Source: CAYNVS01 sp964400725 | GTDB lineage: Bacteria; Myxococcota_A; SURF-8; CAYNVS01 | DNA length: 64,000 nucleotides | Reading direction: 5' to 3' | Assembly: GCA_964400725.1 (NCBI GenBank) | Contig: CAYNVS010000009.1 | Span: forward strand, 1 to 64,000 | Shown here: in pieces, positions 27,054 through 35,509 of the stretch | Position numbering within the stretch: position 1 is the first letter of the stretch | Layout of the letters: each line of letters starts with the position of its first letter | The notes under the pieces: generated by a model | What the model saw: only the letters and a program-made list of their open reading frames with translations | Told to the model about the DNA's origin: nothing | Database searches by the model: none | Position numbers and translations under genes: made by a program

Positions 27054-28169
27054 ATGTCGAGATACTGGCAAAAAAATCTCAGATTCGCGGAATACCTCGA
27101 ATCGTTGAAGGGAAGAGGCTCTCTGCTAATAGTCGCTCACGACAACCCCGACCCGGACTGCATGGCGAGCGCTCTGCTGCTGAAGAAACTATACGAAGAC
27201 GTCCTAAAGGAACCGGCCGCGATAGCCTACGGCGGAGTTATAGGCAGGGCGGAAAACCGCGCAATGGCCAACGCTCTGCGCATACCGATGATTAAAATGG
27301 CGGAGGTCAACTTCGACAAATACGGCGTCGTCGCGATGATAGACACGCAGCCCGGAACCGGTAACAACTCGTACCCAAAAGGGCGCAAGGTCGATATACT
27401 CATCGACCACCACCCCAAGCGGAAGGATTTGCCGGAAATAGAATGGATCGACGTGAGAACGCAGTACGGCGCGACGGCCACAATCGTTTACGAGTATTTC
27501 GTGGCGCGCGGGCTCGAACTGGACAGAAGGCTGGCGACGGCGCTTTTTTATGCAATCAAAAGCGAAACTCAGGATTTGGGGCGCGAAGGGATTACGAGCG
27601 ACAGAAGGGCGTATTTGACCAGCCTCAAACTTATCGATCCGACGACTATTTTTGAAATAATCCACGCGCCGGTTTCCAAGGAATACTTCAAGCTGCTGTT
27701 TTACGCGCTGCAAAACGCCAAAATATACGGCGACGCGCTGATAACGAACCTGCTCGACATAGAAAATCCGGAACTCGTGGCTGAAGTGGCCGACATGCTG
27801 CTGCGAATTGAAGGAATCAACTGGACGTTCGTCATGGGGCGCTACGACGGCATGGTATTCGTTTCGCTGCGCTCGCTGGAACGGGACGTTCACGCCGGCG
27901 AGATAATTCAGCGCGTTCTGCACGGGCTCGGCACGGGAGGCGGGCACGAACTGGTGGCCGGAGGAAGAATACCCGACGTCCGCGGCGACGCCGATTATTT
28001 GCGCTCTCTCGAAGACGCGCTTACCAAAATATTCCTGCGGCAGGTTAAGGTTAAATGCAAGGAAGGCGATCTGCTCGTCCCAGACAACGCCGCGCAAAGC
28101 TCTTCCGACTCGGTTCCGTCAAGCGAAACTATTGAAAAAACAATTGCAGAGGTTTTGCAGAAAAAATAA
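27054..28169 (+). CDS. DHH/DHHA1 family phosphoesterase (NrnA-like)
   Basis: This 371-residue protein has the DHH motifs. LLIVAHDNPDPDCMASALLL is motif I. VAMIDTQPG gives the second metal site, and DILIDHHPKR is the DHH motif itself. The C-terminal DHHA1 domain has GTGGGHELVAGG. NrnA-type members degrade short oligoribonucleotides and pAp, and others hydrolyse cyclic dinucleotides. The sequence does not separate these. An acidic/Ser-rich tail of about 35 residues follows the DHHA1 domain. It is probably co-transcribed with glgP. Confidence 0.87.
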   Translation: MSRYWQKNLRFAEYLESLKGRGSLLIVAHDNPDPDCMASALLLKKLYEDVLKEPAAIAYGGVIGRAENRAMANALRIPMIKMAEVNFDKYGVVAMIDTQPGTGNNSYPKGRKVDILIDHHPKRKDLPEIEWIDVRTQYGATATIVYEYFVARGLELDRRLATALFYAIKSETQDLGREGITSDRRAYLTSLKLIDPTTIFEIIHAPVSKEYFKLLFYALQNAKIYGDALITNLLDIENPELVAEVADMLLRIEGINWTFVMGRYDGMVFVSLRSLERDVHAGEIIQRVLHGLGTGGGHELVAGGRIPDVRGDADYLRSLEDALTKIFLRQVKVKCKEGDLLVPDNAAQSSSDSVPSSETIEKTIAEVLQKK

Positions 28170-28244
28170 TTTTTCGCATATTTAAACGCAACCCATCCGC
28201 AGCCGCGCAGGCGCGTCCCGCCCCTCCGCCAAGAAAAGCCCGCA

Positions 28245-29039
28245 ATGAAAGACGTTCAAAGCAATATCGACTACAGAAATCTCCCGATAGACCAAGTCGG
28301 GATACGCAAGCTCAAATACCCGATTACCGTTAAAGACCGCCGGTCGGGAGCGCAGAAAACAATCGCGTCCATCGACATGAGCGTGGAGCTTCCTCGGCGT
28401 TTTAAAGGAACTCACATGAGCCGCTTCGTCGAAGCTCTCAACGATCATCAAGGAATTATCGACATACGCAGTTTCGGCAGGATACTGCAAACGCTGAAAG
28501 ACCGGCTGGAGGCGCGCTCAGCGCATTTGTCTCTGACCTTCCCTTATTTCGTCGAGAAAATGGCTCCGGTTTCGGGCGAAAAGGGGCTTATGGAGTATGA
28601 ATGCTGCTACGAAGGAAAAAGCGGCGAGGACGGCTCGATAGACTACCTTATCGGCGTTACCGTTCCGGTAACGAGCCTCTGCCCTTGCTCGAAAGAAATT
28701 TCCGAGCGCGGCGCGCACAACCAGCGCAGCTACGTAACGATAAAGGCGCGCTTCGCCAAAACGCGTTTCGTTTGGATTGAAGATTTGGTTAAAATAGCCG
28801 AGGAATGCGCATCCGCCGACGTCTATTCGCTTTTAAAACGCGCGGACGAAAAATTTTTAACGGAGAAGGCTTACGACAATCCGCGCTTCGTCGAGGATAT
28901 GGTGAGGGAAATAGCCGCGAGGCTGATGCAAATGCCCGAAATAAGATGGTTCCGCGTCGAGAGCGAGCACATGGAAAGCATCCACAACCACAACGCCTTC
29001 GCGCTTATCGAAATAGACAAGGCGGCGCAGGGAAGATAA
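28245..29039 (+). CDS. folE2: GTP cyclohydrolase FolE2 (type IB)
   Basis: FolE2 converts GTP to dihydroneopterin triphosphate, the first step for folate and for queuosine. The 264 residues match type IB enzymes. MKDVQSNIDYRNLPIDQVGI is the N-terminal mark. SLCPCSKEISERGAHNQRS contains the metal/catalytic Cys, and a C-terminal SEHMESIHNHNAFALIE segment supplies His and Glu ligands. Type IB enzymes are less dependent on zinc than FolE. queC, a queuosine gene, is in the same window at 62.8 kb. Confidence 0.94.
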   Translation: MKDVQSNIDYRNLPIDQVGIRKLKYPITVKDRRSGAQKTIASIDMSVELPRRFKGTHMSRFVEALNDHQGIIDIRSFGRILQTLKDRLEARSAHLSLTFPYFVEKMAPVSGEKGLMEYECCYEGKSGEDGSIDYLIGVTVPVTSLCPCSKEISERGAHNQRSYVTIKARFAKTRFVWIEDLVKIAEECASADVYSLLKRADEKFLTEKAYDNPRFVEDMVREIAARLMQMPEIRWFRVESEHMESIHNHNAFALIEIDKAAQGR

Positions 29040-29082
29040 AGCGGCGGGCAACGCAAAAGATTGAGACGTCCGCGGCTTTATT

Positions 29083-30294
29083 TCATTTCAGCGACTCGAG
29101 CGCGGCCATGAGCTGCGGCGCCATATTCGGCCCCACCGACATCGTTTGCTCGTATTTGTAAAGTCTGCTTCTAAAATGCCCTTTGGGCAGTATGTAGCCA
29201 AGCTCGTCGTTGGCGAGCCCCAAAACAAGCGCGTCCGGGTCGCCTAATCTGCTTTTTACTTCATAACCTACGGCGGGAAGCGGCTCGCCCGGTAGGCCGA
29301 CAAGAGGCAGACCGCAAAGGTTTGCGAGCGTAATTTCCGTATTCAGCAGGCTTATATCGCTCGTTTCCCTCGCAAAAACGCCGATTTTATTCAGCAGCTT
29401 AAAACGCCAGTTTGAATTTACGAGCGCGACGCGCGACCTCTTCGAGCTTATTTCTCCTTCAAGCGGCGTTCCTTCGGCGGCCAGCGCGGCGTAAACGCTT
29501 TCCTTCAGGCTTTTAACTACGCGGTTGAGGAATTCTTCGCGCTCCGGCAGCTTGGCTTTCATGCTTATGTCGGGCGTAACCATGCCTCCCAGCGCGCCGT
29601 TGGCGAACATCGCAAACGCTTTAAGCTCGCTTGAAAGCTCTTCGCACAGCGGGCCGACAAAATCAGAAGAGACGCGCTTGTTGTCGTTCCATAAAGTTTC
29701 AGGGTGGCAGCCGAAGTGCATAAGCGCGGCGATCATTTTGCCGGAACCGGACTCTTTTGCCGCGACGACCGACAGCGCGCGGTCAAAGTTGCCCGGCTCG
29801 CGGATGTTCTCGATTACGCCGGGGTAAGGAAGCGACGCTTTATAAAGAGCGAGCGAAGCAGGGCGTCTGTTGTTGCGGGCGGCCTCGATAGCCGAAGCGA
29901 TTTTCGGCGCGGCTTCGTCCAAATATTCTCGTTCGAGACCGCTTGTAACCGGAAGCAGACCGAAAACGCCTTTTCCCCAAAAGCCCAGCGCGTCCGGACC
30001 TGAATGAACGTGGGTGGCGGCGATAATCGTATTCTTCGCGGCCTCTTCGGGCAGAAGGCGCCTGACGCGGTTGACCTCGTCCAGCGGAAAGCCGATTAAA
30101 TCGACGACTGCAAGGTTTAACTCGCGTCCGTTTTTTTCAAAACTGAGAGCCCTGACGCTCAAAGGGTCGCGTATTCCGGTCGAGAGACGCTCGAAGTCGA
30201 AGCCGGCCAAATGCACGCCGGTTTGCTTTGAAGGAGTAACGTCGTTTTTGGCGAAGCCGACAAATAAGGATGAAGTTTTGTTTTGTTTTGGCAT
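29083..30294 (-). CDS. Neutral/alkaline ceramidase N-terminal-domain-like protein
   Basis: The 403 residues start at the ATG behind CGGAG. The family marks are FAKNDVTPSKQTGVHLAGF, AVDLIGFP, IIAATHVHSGPDALG (zinc-binding histidines) and HFGCHPETLWNDNKRVSSDFVGP. Neutral ceramidases hydrolyse the amide of ceramide, but many bacterial proteins with this domain have unknown substrates. Unlike secreted ceramidases it shows no signal peptide and lacks the C-terminal Ig-like domain, so it is probably cytoplasmic. The frame is open upstream, but that part reads through the terminator of the next gene. Confidence 0.78.
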   Translation of the reverse strand: MPKQNKTSSLFVGFAKNDVTPSKQTGVHLAGFDFERLSTGIRDPLSVRALSFEKNGRELNLAVVDLIGFPLDEVNRVRRLLPEEAAKNTIIAATHVHSGPDALGFWGKGVFGLLPVTSGLEREYLDEAAPKIASAIEAARNNRRPASLALYKASLPYPGVIENIREPGNFDRALSVVAAKESGSGKMIAALMHFGCHPETLWNDNKRVSSDFVGPLCEELSSELKAFAMFANGALGGMVTPDISMKAKLPEREEFLNRVVKSLKESVYAALAAEGTPLEGEISSKRSRVALVNSNWRFKLLNKIGVFARETSDISLLNTEITLANLCGLPLVGLPGEPLPAVGYEVKSRLGDPDALVLGLANDELGYILPKGHFRSRLYKYEQTMSVGPNMAPQLMAALESLK

Positions 30295-30322
30295 TAAAAA
30301 TCTCCGCTGGCGTAAAGAAAAT

Positions 30323-30348
30323 AAAAAAGGGCGGGAAAACCCCGCCCC
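30323..30348 (-). terminator. Terminator of the giant Cys-rich lipoprotein gene
   Basis: Arms GGGCGGG (30329-30335) and CCCGCCC (30341-30347). On the minus strand the stem is followed by TTTTTTATTTTC. It lies between this gene and the ceramidase-like gene, so the two are probably separate transcripts. Confidence 0.85.
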
Positions 30349-30365
30349 GATTAGCGGCCTTACTA

Positions 30366-33300
30366 TTAAAACTGAGCGCAGCAGCGAGCGCCGGTGCCTC
30401 CGCCGGAAGCGTCCGCGTCTCCGCAAACTCTTGAGTCGCAGCGCGACGAATTCTTATCGGTTCCGTAGTTGCCGCCGTAGGCTCCGCGCTTTCTGTTGTC
30501 TCCGGCGCAGCTGTTGCTCTGCGTCCATTCCCGCACGTTCCCTGAAAGATCGTAAGAACCCCAGTCGCTTTTGCAAGAGGCGTACACTCCGCAGGCCGCG
30601 GCGTGGTTTAGGTTGGTCTCAAGGGTGTTGCACGTCCCCGACGAGAAAGTATTGCCGTACGGATACGCCCAGCTTTGGCCGTGCTGGCAAGCCGTCTGCC
30701 AAGTAGAGCTTGGACATAAAATTTTGCCCGAATTCTCGCACGCCTTCTTCGCCTGCCAATAAGACATGTTTGCGCTCGGCGTCGCTCCGGGCAGCGAGCA
30801 GGCGTAAACCGGCGTCGTCTGCGCTTCGCCGCCGTCTCCGACCTTATCGGGAAATCCCGCGGGATAGTCGTCCGCGGAAACGCCGTATTGAGCGCCGGAA
30901 CAAGAGGAAGTCTCCCACAGCGAAGCTTCGTATTTGTCGATGCAATAATCGGTTCCGACGACCTTGACCATATCGGGCCAGTCGGGGCAGTCGCCCGCCG
31001 TCGCCCACGTCGCGCTGCCGTAGCAGCTTCCGTCCATGCAAACGTCCTCGATTGTGCCCGCGTTGTTGTCGTTGCAAATTGTATAATTGTCTTTCCAATC
31101 GCACTTTTTCGCCGTTTCGTTGCAAGTTCCCACGTAGCATTGCCCCGAGCAGTCGCGGTTTCCGCCGCTCACGCAGAATCCGCCGCCGTCGCAATGATCG
31201 TTGACGGTGCAGTACTTATTGTCGTTGCACGACTCCGTACTCGGTTTGTTAGTGTGGCCGCACTGTCCGTTTCCGTTGCAGTAGTCGTAAGTGCAGGCGT
31301 TGCCGTCGTCCGAGCACGCTTTTGTATTGGGATAATTTTTCGTAACGCATCCAGTAACCGGATTCGCGAGCGGATCGACTTTGTTGCAATAGTTTTCGGT
31401 GCATTCGTTGCCGTCCTCGCAGCTGCGGTTTGACACGAACAAGCAGTTATAGCTCGTGCATTCGTCTATCGTGCATGGGTCGGAGTCGCGGTCGCAGGCC
31501 GTTTTGTTGGGCAGGCCTACGGAGACGCAGCCGAACGTGTCGGCGCGGTAATCTTTGGCGTCGCACCAACTATTCATGCACGGGTTGCCGGTGGAGCAGT
31601 CGCGCTTTTCCGAGCCCGATACGCACTTGCCGGACGCGTCGCATTTGTCGTTAAGCGAGCACGGATCGCCGTCGTCGCAGTCGCGGTTGGCGACGGGAGT
31701 AAATACGCAGCCGCTTGATGTATTGCAGGCGTCGTCGGTGCAGACGTTTTTATCGTCGCAGACTACCGTTTCGCCGCCTTTGCAAACGCCGGCCTGACAC
31801 GAGTCGGGAACGTTGGCCGTGCCGGTGCAGGCGTTCTTATCGTTGCAAGAAGTTCCGTTGCTTTTATTGGAGTGCCTGCAACCATAAGCCGGATCGCAGT
31901 AGTCGAACGTGCATTCGTTCGTATCGTTGCAGACCGTCGCTTCGTCTATAGCGGTTCCCTTGCATTCTATTCCGCCGCCGGTCGCAACTACGCATTTGTC
32001 TTCGTTCGTGCAGGCGTTGCCGTCGCTGCACGGGGCGCCCGGAGTCTGGATATGACCGCATCCCGACGAAGCGTCGCAAGTATCGGTCGTGCACGGGTTG
32101 CCGTCATCGCAGTAAGTCGCCGGGTTGACCGCGACGCCGACGCATCTCCACGACGTTCCGCCGGCGTATCCGCACGCGTCGTTGGTCGTACAGGCGTTGC
32201 CGTCGTTGCAGCTTCCGCTGCGGTTGATGTGCTGGCAGCCTACCTTGGCTTGGCAATAGTCCGTGGTGCAGTCGTTGTCGTCGCCGCACGGGTCGGGCGA
32301 TCCGCCGCGACACGCGCCGTTATAGCAGGCGTCAACCGTGGTGCAAACGTCTCCGTCGTCGCACGGAGCGCCGGTCAGCGGTATATTCTTGCAGCCTACC
32401 ACAGCGTCGCATACGTCCTGCGTGCAGGGGTTGCCGTCGTTGCAGTCGGGGTTGCTGCCGGCGACGCAGTTGCCGTTCGCGTCGCACTTATCGCCCGTCG
32501 TGCACGGATTTCCGTCTTCGCAGGCCGTCCCTTGATTGAGCGGCGTATGCGTGCATTCGCCCTGCGCGTTGCACGAATCCTTCGTGCACGGGTTCGTATC
32601 GCGGCAGTCGGTTCCCGAACCCGGCAGGCAGTAGCCGCCCATACACTTGTCGCCGGTCGTGCACGGATTGCCGTCGTCGCAGATTTTGCCGTCGAGGTTT
32701 GCGTAAACGCAGCCCGAAGACGAATCGCACGAGGAGCTGACGCACGGATTACCAGTATCGCAGTTCTTGGGCGTTCCGACGCAGGCGACTTTGCCGGTCT
32801 GCTGAACGCATTTGTCGCCCGTGGTGCAGGCGTCGCCGTCTTCGCACAAAGCCCCGATTACCGGCTCGTATATGCAGCCGCCTTCGGTCGCTACGCAATG
32901 GTCGAAGGTGCATGGATCATGATCGTCGCACGCCAAGTTCGTTCCGGCGATGCAGACGCCGTTGAAGCATTTGTCGTTTATCGTGCACGGATTGCCGTCT
33001 TCGCAATTGCCCTGCGAGAGCGGCGTGTGGACGCAGCCGTAAAGACCGCACGAGTCGAGTGTGCACGGGTTTTTGTCGTCGCACGAAGAGGCTGTCCCGC
33101 CTACGCATTTGCCCGTCGCGTCGCAGTAATCGCCGGTAGTGCACGGGTTGCCGTCGTCGCAAATTCTATTCAACACGGGCAGATGCGCGCAGCCGACCTG
33201 CGGATCGCAGTAATCGTCGGTGCAGCGATTATTATCGTCGCAGTCTTTTATCGCGCCGCCCGCGCACGAGCCGTTTCCGTCGCAGTAGTCGTTTACCGTG

Positions 33301-35171
33301 CAGATATTGCCGTCGTTGCAGACCGAATTTTTAGACGACGGCTTGTGAACGCACGTCTGCCCTTCCTGATCGCAGGAGTCGTCCGTGCACTCGTTTGCGT
33401 CCGAGCAATTGCGGCGGTTTCCCATGCAGAGCCCCTCTTTGCAAATGGTGTCAACCGTGCAGTAATCGCGGTCGTCGCATTCCACTCCCGAAAGAAGAGT
33501 GGTTTTACAGTAGGCCGCAAGGCCGTCTTGAACGCACTTGGTATCGCGGCATTGCAGCCCATCGCTTTTGCAGTAAATAAACGTCTGAAGCGCGCTTCCG
33601 ATTTCGTTGCAGCGCATAACCTCGGTGAATTCGGCGTTGCACTGCTGCGTTCCGGGAGCGCAAATCTGCTGAATGCACTCGCCGTTGTCGCAGTAAGTTC
33701 CGTCTCCGCACGGAATTATGTCCGACAGGCTCTGCCCGTCTTCCATGCAGACTCTAAAGCCGTCGCCGGCGCAGAATTTATCGCCCGGAGTGCAGCGCGG
33801 AATGCAGACGCCGTTATCTTGGTCTTCCTCGAATCCGTAAGGACAGGTCTGATAGCTCATTCCCGAAAGCATGACTTGAGTCAATCCGCCTTCGCCGGTA
33901 TTGATAACGAGAACGGTGTTCAAATCCACTACGCCGTCGTTCGGGCTTTTATAGTTTACAATTATATACTTAGATTGCAGCGGCCCCAAAGTTTCGGCGT
34001 CCGCGCTTTCCAGCGAGAAAGGAGAGTCTTCCACAACCAGCGCAATCTGAGTTATATCGAGCGCTCCGGTGCCGGTGTTCGTCAGTTTAATCGAGCGTTG
34101 ATGCTTTGTATTTGTAATAACGTAGTCGAAATCCACGCGTTTGGGATCCGCCTCAAGCGCGGCGTTGACCACCTGACCGGCCAGCTGTATTTCAGCGCTT
34201 TGCTCCGGTTTCTTTTCGTCGGTGGCCTTTACTATAACCTTTCCGGCGTAAGTTCCGATGGCGTCGGTAAGGAAGCGGACTTTGCAAACCATGCTCTTAT
34301 TCGGTTCGAGCGTAAACGGCGGTTTGCATCCGTTTTCCGCGTTGCGCGGGTCGAGAAGGAAAGCGATTGAAGTATCGTCGGACAAATATATGTCGGTTAC
34401 TTTTAACGGGCGCGTATCGTCGGGCTGCTCCGGTTTGGCGGTTATGGTAAATGAGTCAAAGACCGGAAGCTGAGCGATTTTTTTGTCTTTAAATTCTATT
34501 TTTAACGGAGAAACGTCGAGAAGGGCGTTTCCTTTCACGCCGCTGGCGAGCGTAACAATAGTGTTCGGGGAGCAATCGTCGCCGCTTGAAATAATCAGAT
34601 TTCCGGTCAGCGGCTCCGAGGTTTTGGGCTTATACGTAACTTCTACGTCGGCGGACTGGCGCGGCCCTAAAATAAGAGTTCCGCCCTCCGCCGGGTTCAT
34701 GGTTATAAGAAATTGGTCGGCGACTTCGTTGTTTACGCGGATGTTGTAAATTACCAGCACGTCGTTGCCCGTACTGCTTAAAGTAATGGTCATAGCCTTG
34801 GAGTCGGGCGGAAGAACCGCGCCGAAGCCCAGCGCGTACTGGGACGAAGTAAGACAATGAGCCGAGCAGACGCATTGCTGGTCGGTTTCCTCCAATTCGG
34901 CGTCCAAATCGTCTTCGTCGTCGGGCGCGTCTTCGCCCGAATCCTCGTCGGCGATTTCTTCCGTTTCAGGGATAATTTCGTCGTCCGGCTCCGCCTCTTC
35001 CGCCGCGCTTTCGTCGTCTTCGACCGCGCCGTCGCCGTCAGCAATCAATTCGTTGTCGTCGTCGGCGTAGTTAAACTTCTCATTGGAAGAGGAGCAGCCG
35101 AAAACGGTTAAGGCAAAAACCAGCGCCGTTAGCGCCGCGCCCCGAAAAGCGACAAAAATGAATTTTTGCAT
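30366..35171 (-). CDS. 1601-residue Cys-rich repeat lipoprotein with SUMF1-like C-terminal domain
   Basis: The N-terminus is a lipoprotein signal with lipobox VFGC (Cys26). An acidic linker follows (about 27-95). Then come about three Ig-like 'choice-of-anchor D'/ASPM-Hydin type domains (about 110-440), and several Cys-rich modules with spacing of their own (about 440-560). About fifteen units follow (561-1385), each with the pattern CxDGNxCTxxDxC...GxC...CDDxNPCTxDxC...GCxH. The final ~210 residues (from about 1391) are SUMF1/FGE-like: VGTDYCIDKYEAS, AYPYGNTF, YDLSGNVREWT, GARCCAQF. Such domains need not be enzymes, and the FGE active-site Cys pair is not evident. Probably a large disulfide-stabilised surface stalk. 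Confidence 0.82.
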   Translation of the reverse strand: MQKFIFVAFRGAALTALVFALTVFGCSSSNEKFNYADDDNELIADGDGAVEDDESAAEEAEPDDEIIPETEEIADEDSGEDAPDDEDDLDAELEETDQQCVCSAHCLTSSQYALGFGAVLPPDSKAMTITLSSTGNDVLVIYNIRVNNEVADQFLITMNPAEGGTLILGPRQSADVEVTYKPKTSEPLTGNLIISSGDDCSPNTIVTLASGVKGNALLDVSPLKIEFKDKKIAQLPVFDSFTITAKPEQPDDTRPLKVTDIYLSDDTSIAFLLDPRNAENGCKPPFTLEPNKSMVCKVRFLTDAIGTYAGKVIVKATDEKKPEQSAEIQLAGQVVNAALEADPKRVDFDYVITNTKHQRSIKLTNTGTGALDITQIALVVEDSPFSLESADAETLGPLQSKYIIVNYKSPNDGVVDLNTVLVINTGEGGLTQVMLSGMSYQTCPYGFEEDQDNGVCIPRCTPGDKFCAGDGFRVCMEDGQSLSDIIPCGDGTYCDNGECIQQICAPGTQQCNAEFTEVMRCNEIGSALQTFIYCKSDGLQCRDTKCVQDGLAAYCKTTLLSGVECDDRDYCTVDTICKEGLCMGNRRNCSDANECTDDSCDQEGQTCVHKPSSKNSVCNDGNICTVNDYCDGNGSCAGGAIKDCDDNNRCTDDYCDPQVGCAHLPVLNRICDDGNPCTTGDYCDATGKCVGGTASSCDDKNPCTLDSCGLYGCVHTPLSQGNCEDGNPCTINDKCFNGVCIAGTNLACDDHDPCTFDHCVATEGGCIYEPVIGALCEDGDACTTGDKCVQQTGKVACVGTPKNCDTGNPCVSSSCDSSSGCVYANLDGKICDDGNPCTTGDKCMGGYCLPGSGTDCRDTNPCTKDSCNAQGECTHTPLNQGTACEDGNPCTTGDKCDANGNCVAGSNPDCNDGNPCTQDVCDAVVGCKNIPLTGAPCDDGDVCTTVDACYNGACRGGSPDPCGDDNDCTTDYCQAKVGCQHINRSGSCNDGNACTTNDACGYAGGTSWRCVGVAVNPATYCDDGNPCTTDTCDASSGCGHIQTPGAPCSDGNACTNEDKCVVATGGGIECKGTAIDEATVCNDTNECTFDYCDPAYGCRHSNKSNGTSCNDKNACTGTANVPDSCQAGVCKGGETVVCDDKNVCTDDACNTSSGCVFTPVANRDCDDGDPCSLNDKCDASGKCVSGSEKRDCSTGNPCMNSWCDAKDYRADTFGCVSVGLPNKTACDRDSDPCTIDECTSYNCLFVSNRSCEDGNECTENYCNKVDPLANPVTGCVTKNYPNTKACSDDGNACTYDYCNGNGQCGHTNKPSTESCNDNKYCTVNDHCDGGGFCVSGGNRDCSGQCYVGTCNETAKKCDWKDNYTICNDNNAGTIEDVCMDGSCYGSATWATAGDCPDWPDMVKVVGTDYCIDKYEASLWETSSCSGAQYGVSADDYPAGFPDKVGDGGEAQTTPVYACSLPGATPSANMSYWQAKKACENSGKILCPSSTWQTACQHGQSWAYPYGNTFSSGTCNTLETNLNHAAACGVYASCKSDWGSYDLSGNVREWTQSNSCAGDNRKRGAYGGNYGTDKNSSRCDSRVCGDADASGGGTGARCCAQF
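31020..33490 (-). repeat. Array of about fifteen Cys-rich coding repeats
   Basis: Within the giant lipoprotein gene, units of about 50-60 codons repeat with the core CDDGNPCTTGDKC. The DNA is repetitive too (recurring 'gtgcacgg(a/g)ttgccgtcgtcgca' type segments), which makes recombination or assembly collapse possible. Confidence 0.85.
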
Positions 35172-35209
35172 TTGTATGAAAACTCCTATATCAACAATAT
35201 ATCGTTTAT

Positions 35210-35238
35210 ATTGTATTTTATATAATACAAGGCGTCAA
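35210..35238 (-). promoter_or_regulatory. Sigma-70-type promoter of the giant Cys-rich lipoprotein
   Basis: Minus strand: TTGACG, 17-bp spacer, TACAAT. Predicted leader of about 30 bases with TAGGAG before the ATG. Confidence 0.65.
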
Positions 35239-35430
35239 TAATACTTTGGAGCGTTTGCGGAATTTTTCGCAAAGCGTTCCGCCGTTTAAAAAAGGGCTCG
35301 ACCTTGTCCGTCTCCGCCTTCGGCCAAAAAGGCGGAGAAACGCCGAGGTTATGGCGGTTCTCAAAAGTTTTGTCCGTTATGCCCGCCGCGTCTTCCCGCG
35401 GGAATTATCGCGGCGGAAAAAATATTTAAA

Positions 35431-35459
35431 TTGACCTTACCGGCTTTTTTATATATGAA
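35431..35459 (+). promoter_or_regulatory. Sigma-70-type promoter of the GT39-like gene
   Basis: TTGACC (35431-35436), 17-bp spacer, TATGAA (35454-35459), in an AT-rich stretch before the ATG at 35510. Confidence 0.45.
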
Positions 35460-35509
35460 TTAGCAAAACTTAGCGGCTTCTAGAGCGATACTTCAACCGG
35501 AAGCGAAAA

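Larger units (their letters stand above)
35172..35509. other. Divergent intergenic region with two strong hairpins
   Basis: It lies between the giant lipoprotein gene (minus) and a GT39-like gene (plus), with one promoter for each. In between are two inverted repeats: TCTCCGCCTT/AAGGCGGAGA (35311-35338) and CCGCCGCG/CGCGGCGG (35383-35416) enclosing TCCCGCGGGA. Neither stem is followed by a T-run on its own side, so they are not ordinary terminators. Confidence 0.55.

Noticed and set aside
31872..34370. 832-codon open frame on the plus strand, opposite the giant Cys-rich lipoprotein gene
   Set aside because: It is the antisense of the Cys repeat array. Its product is a low-complexity Arg/Ala/Val sequence with no ribosome site, and openness follows from the repeat codons.
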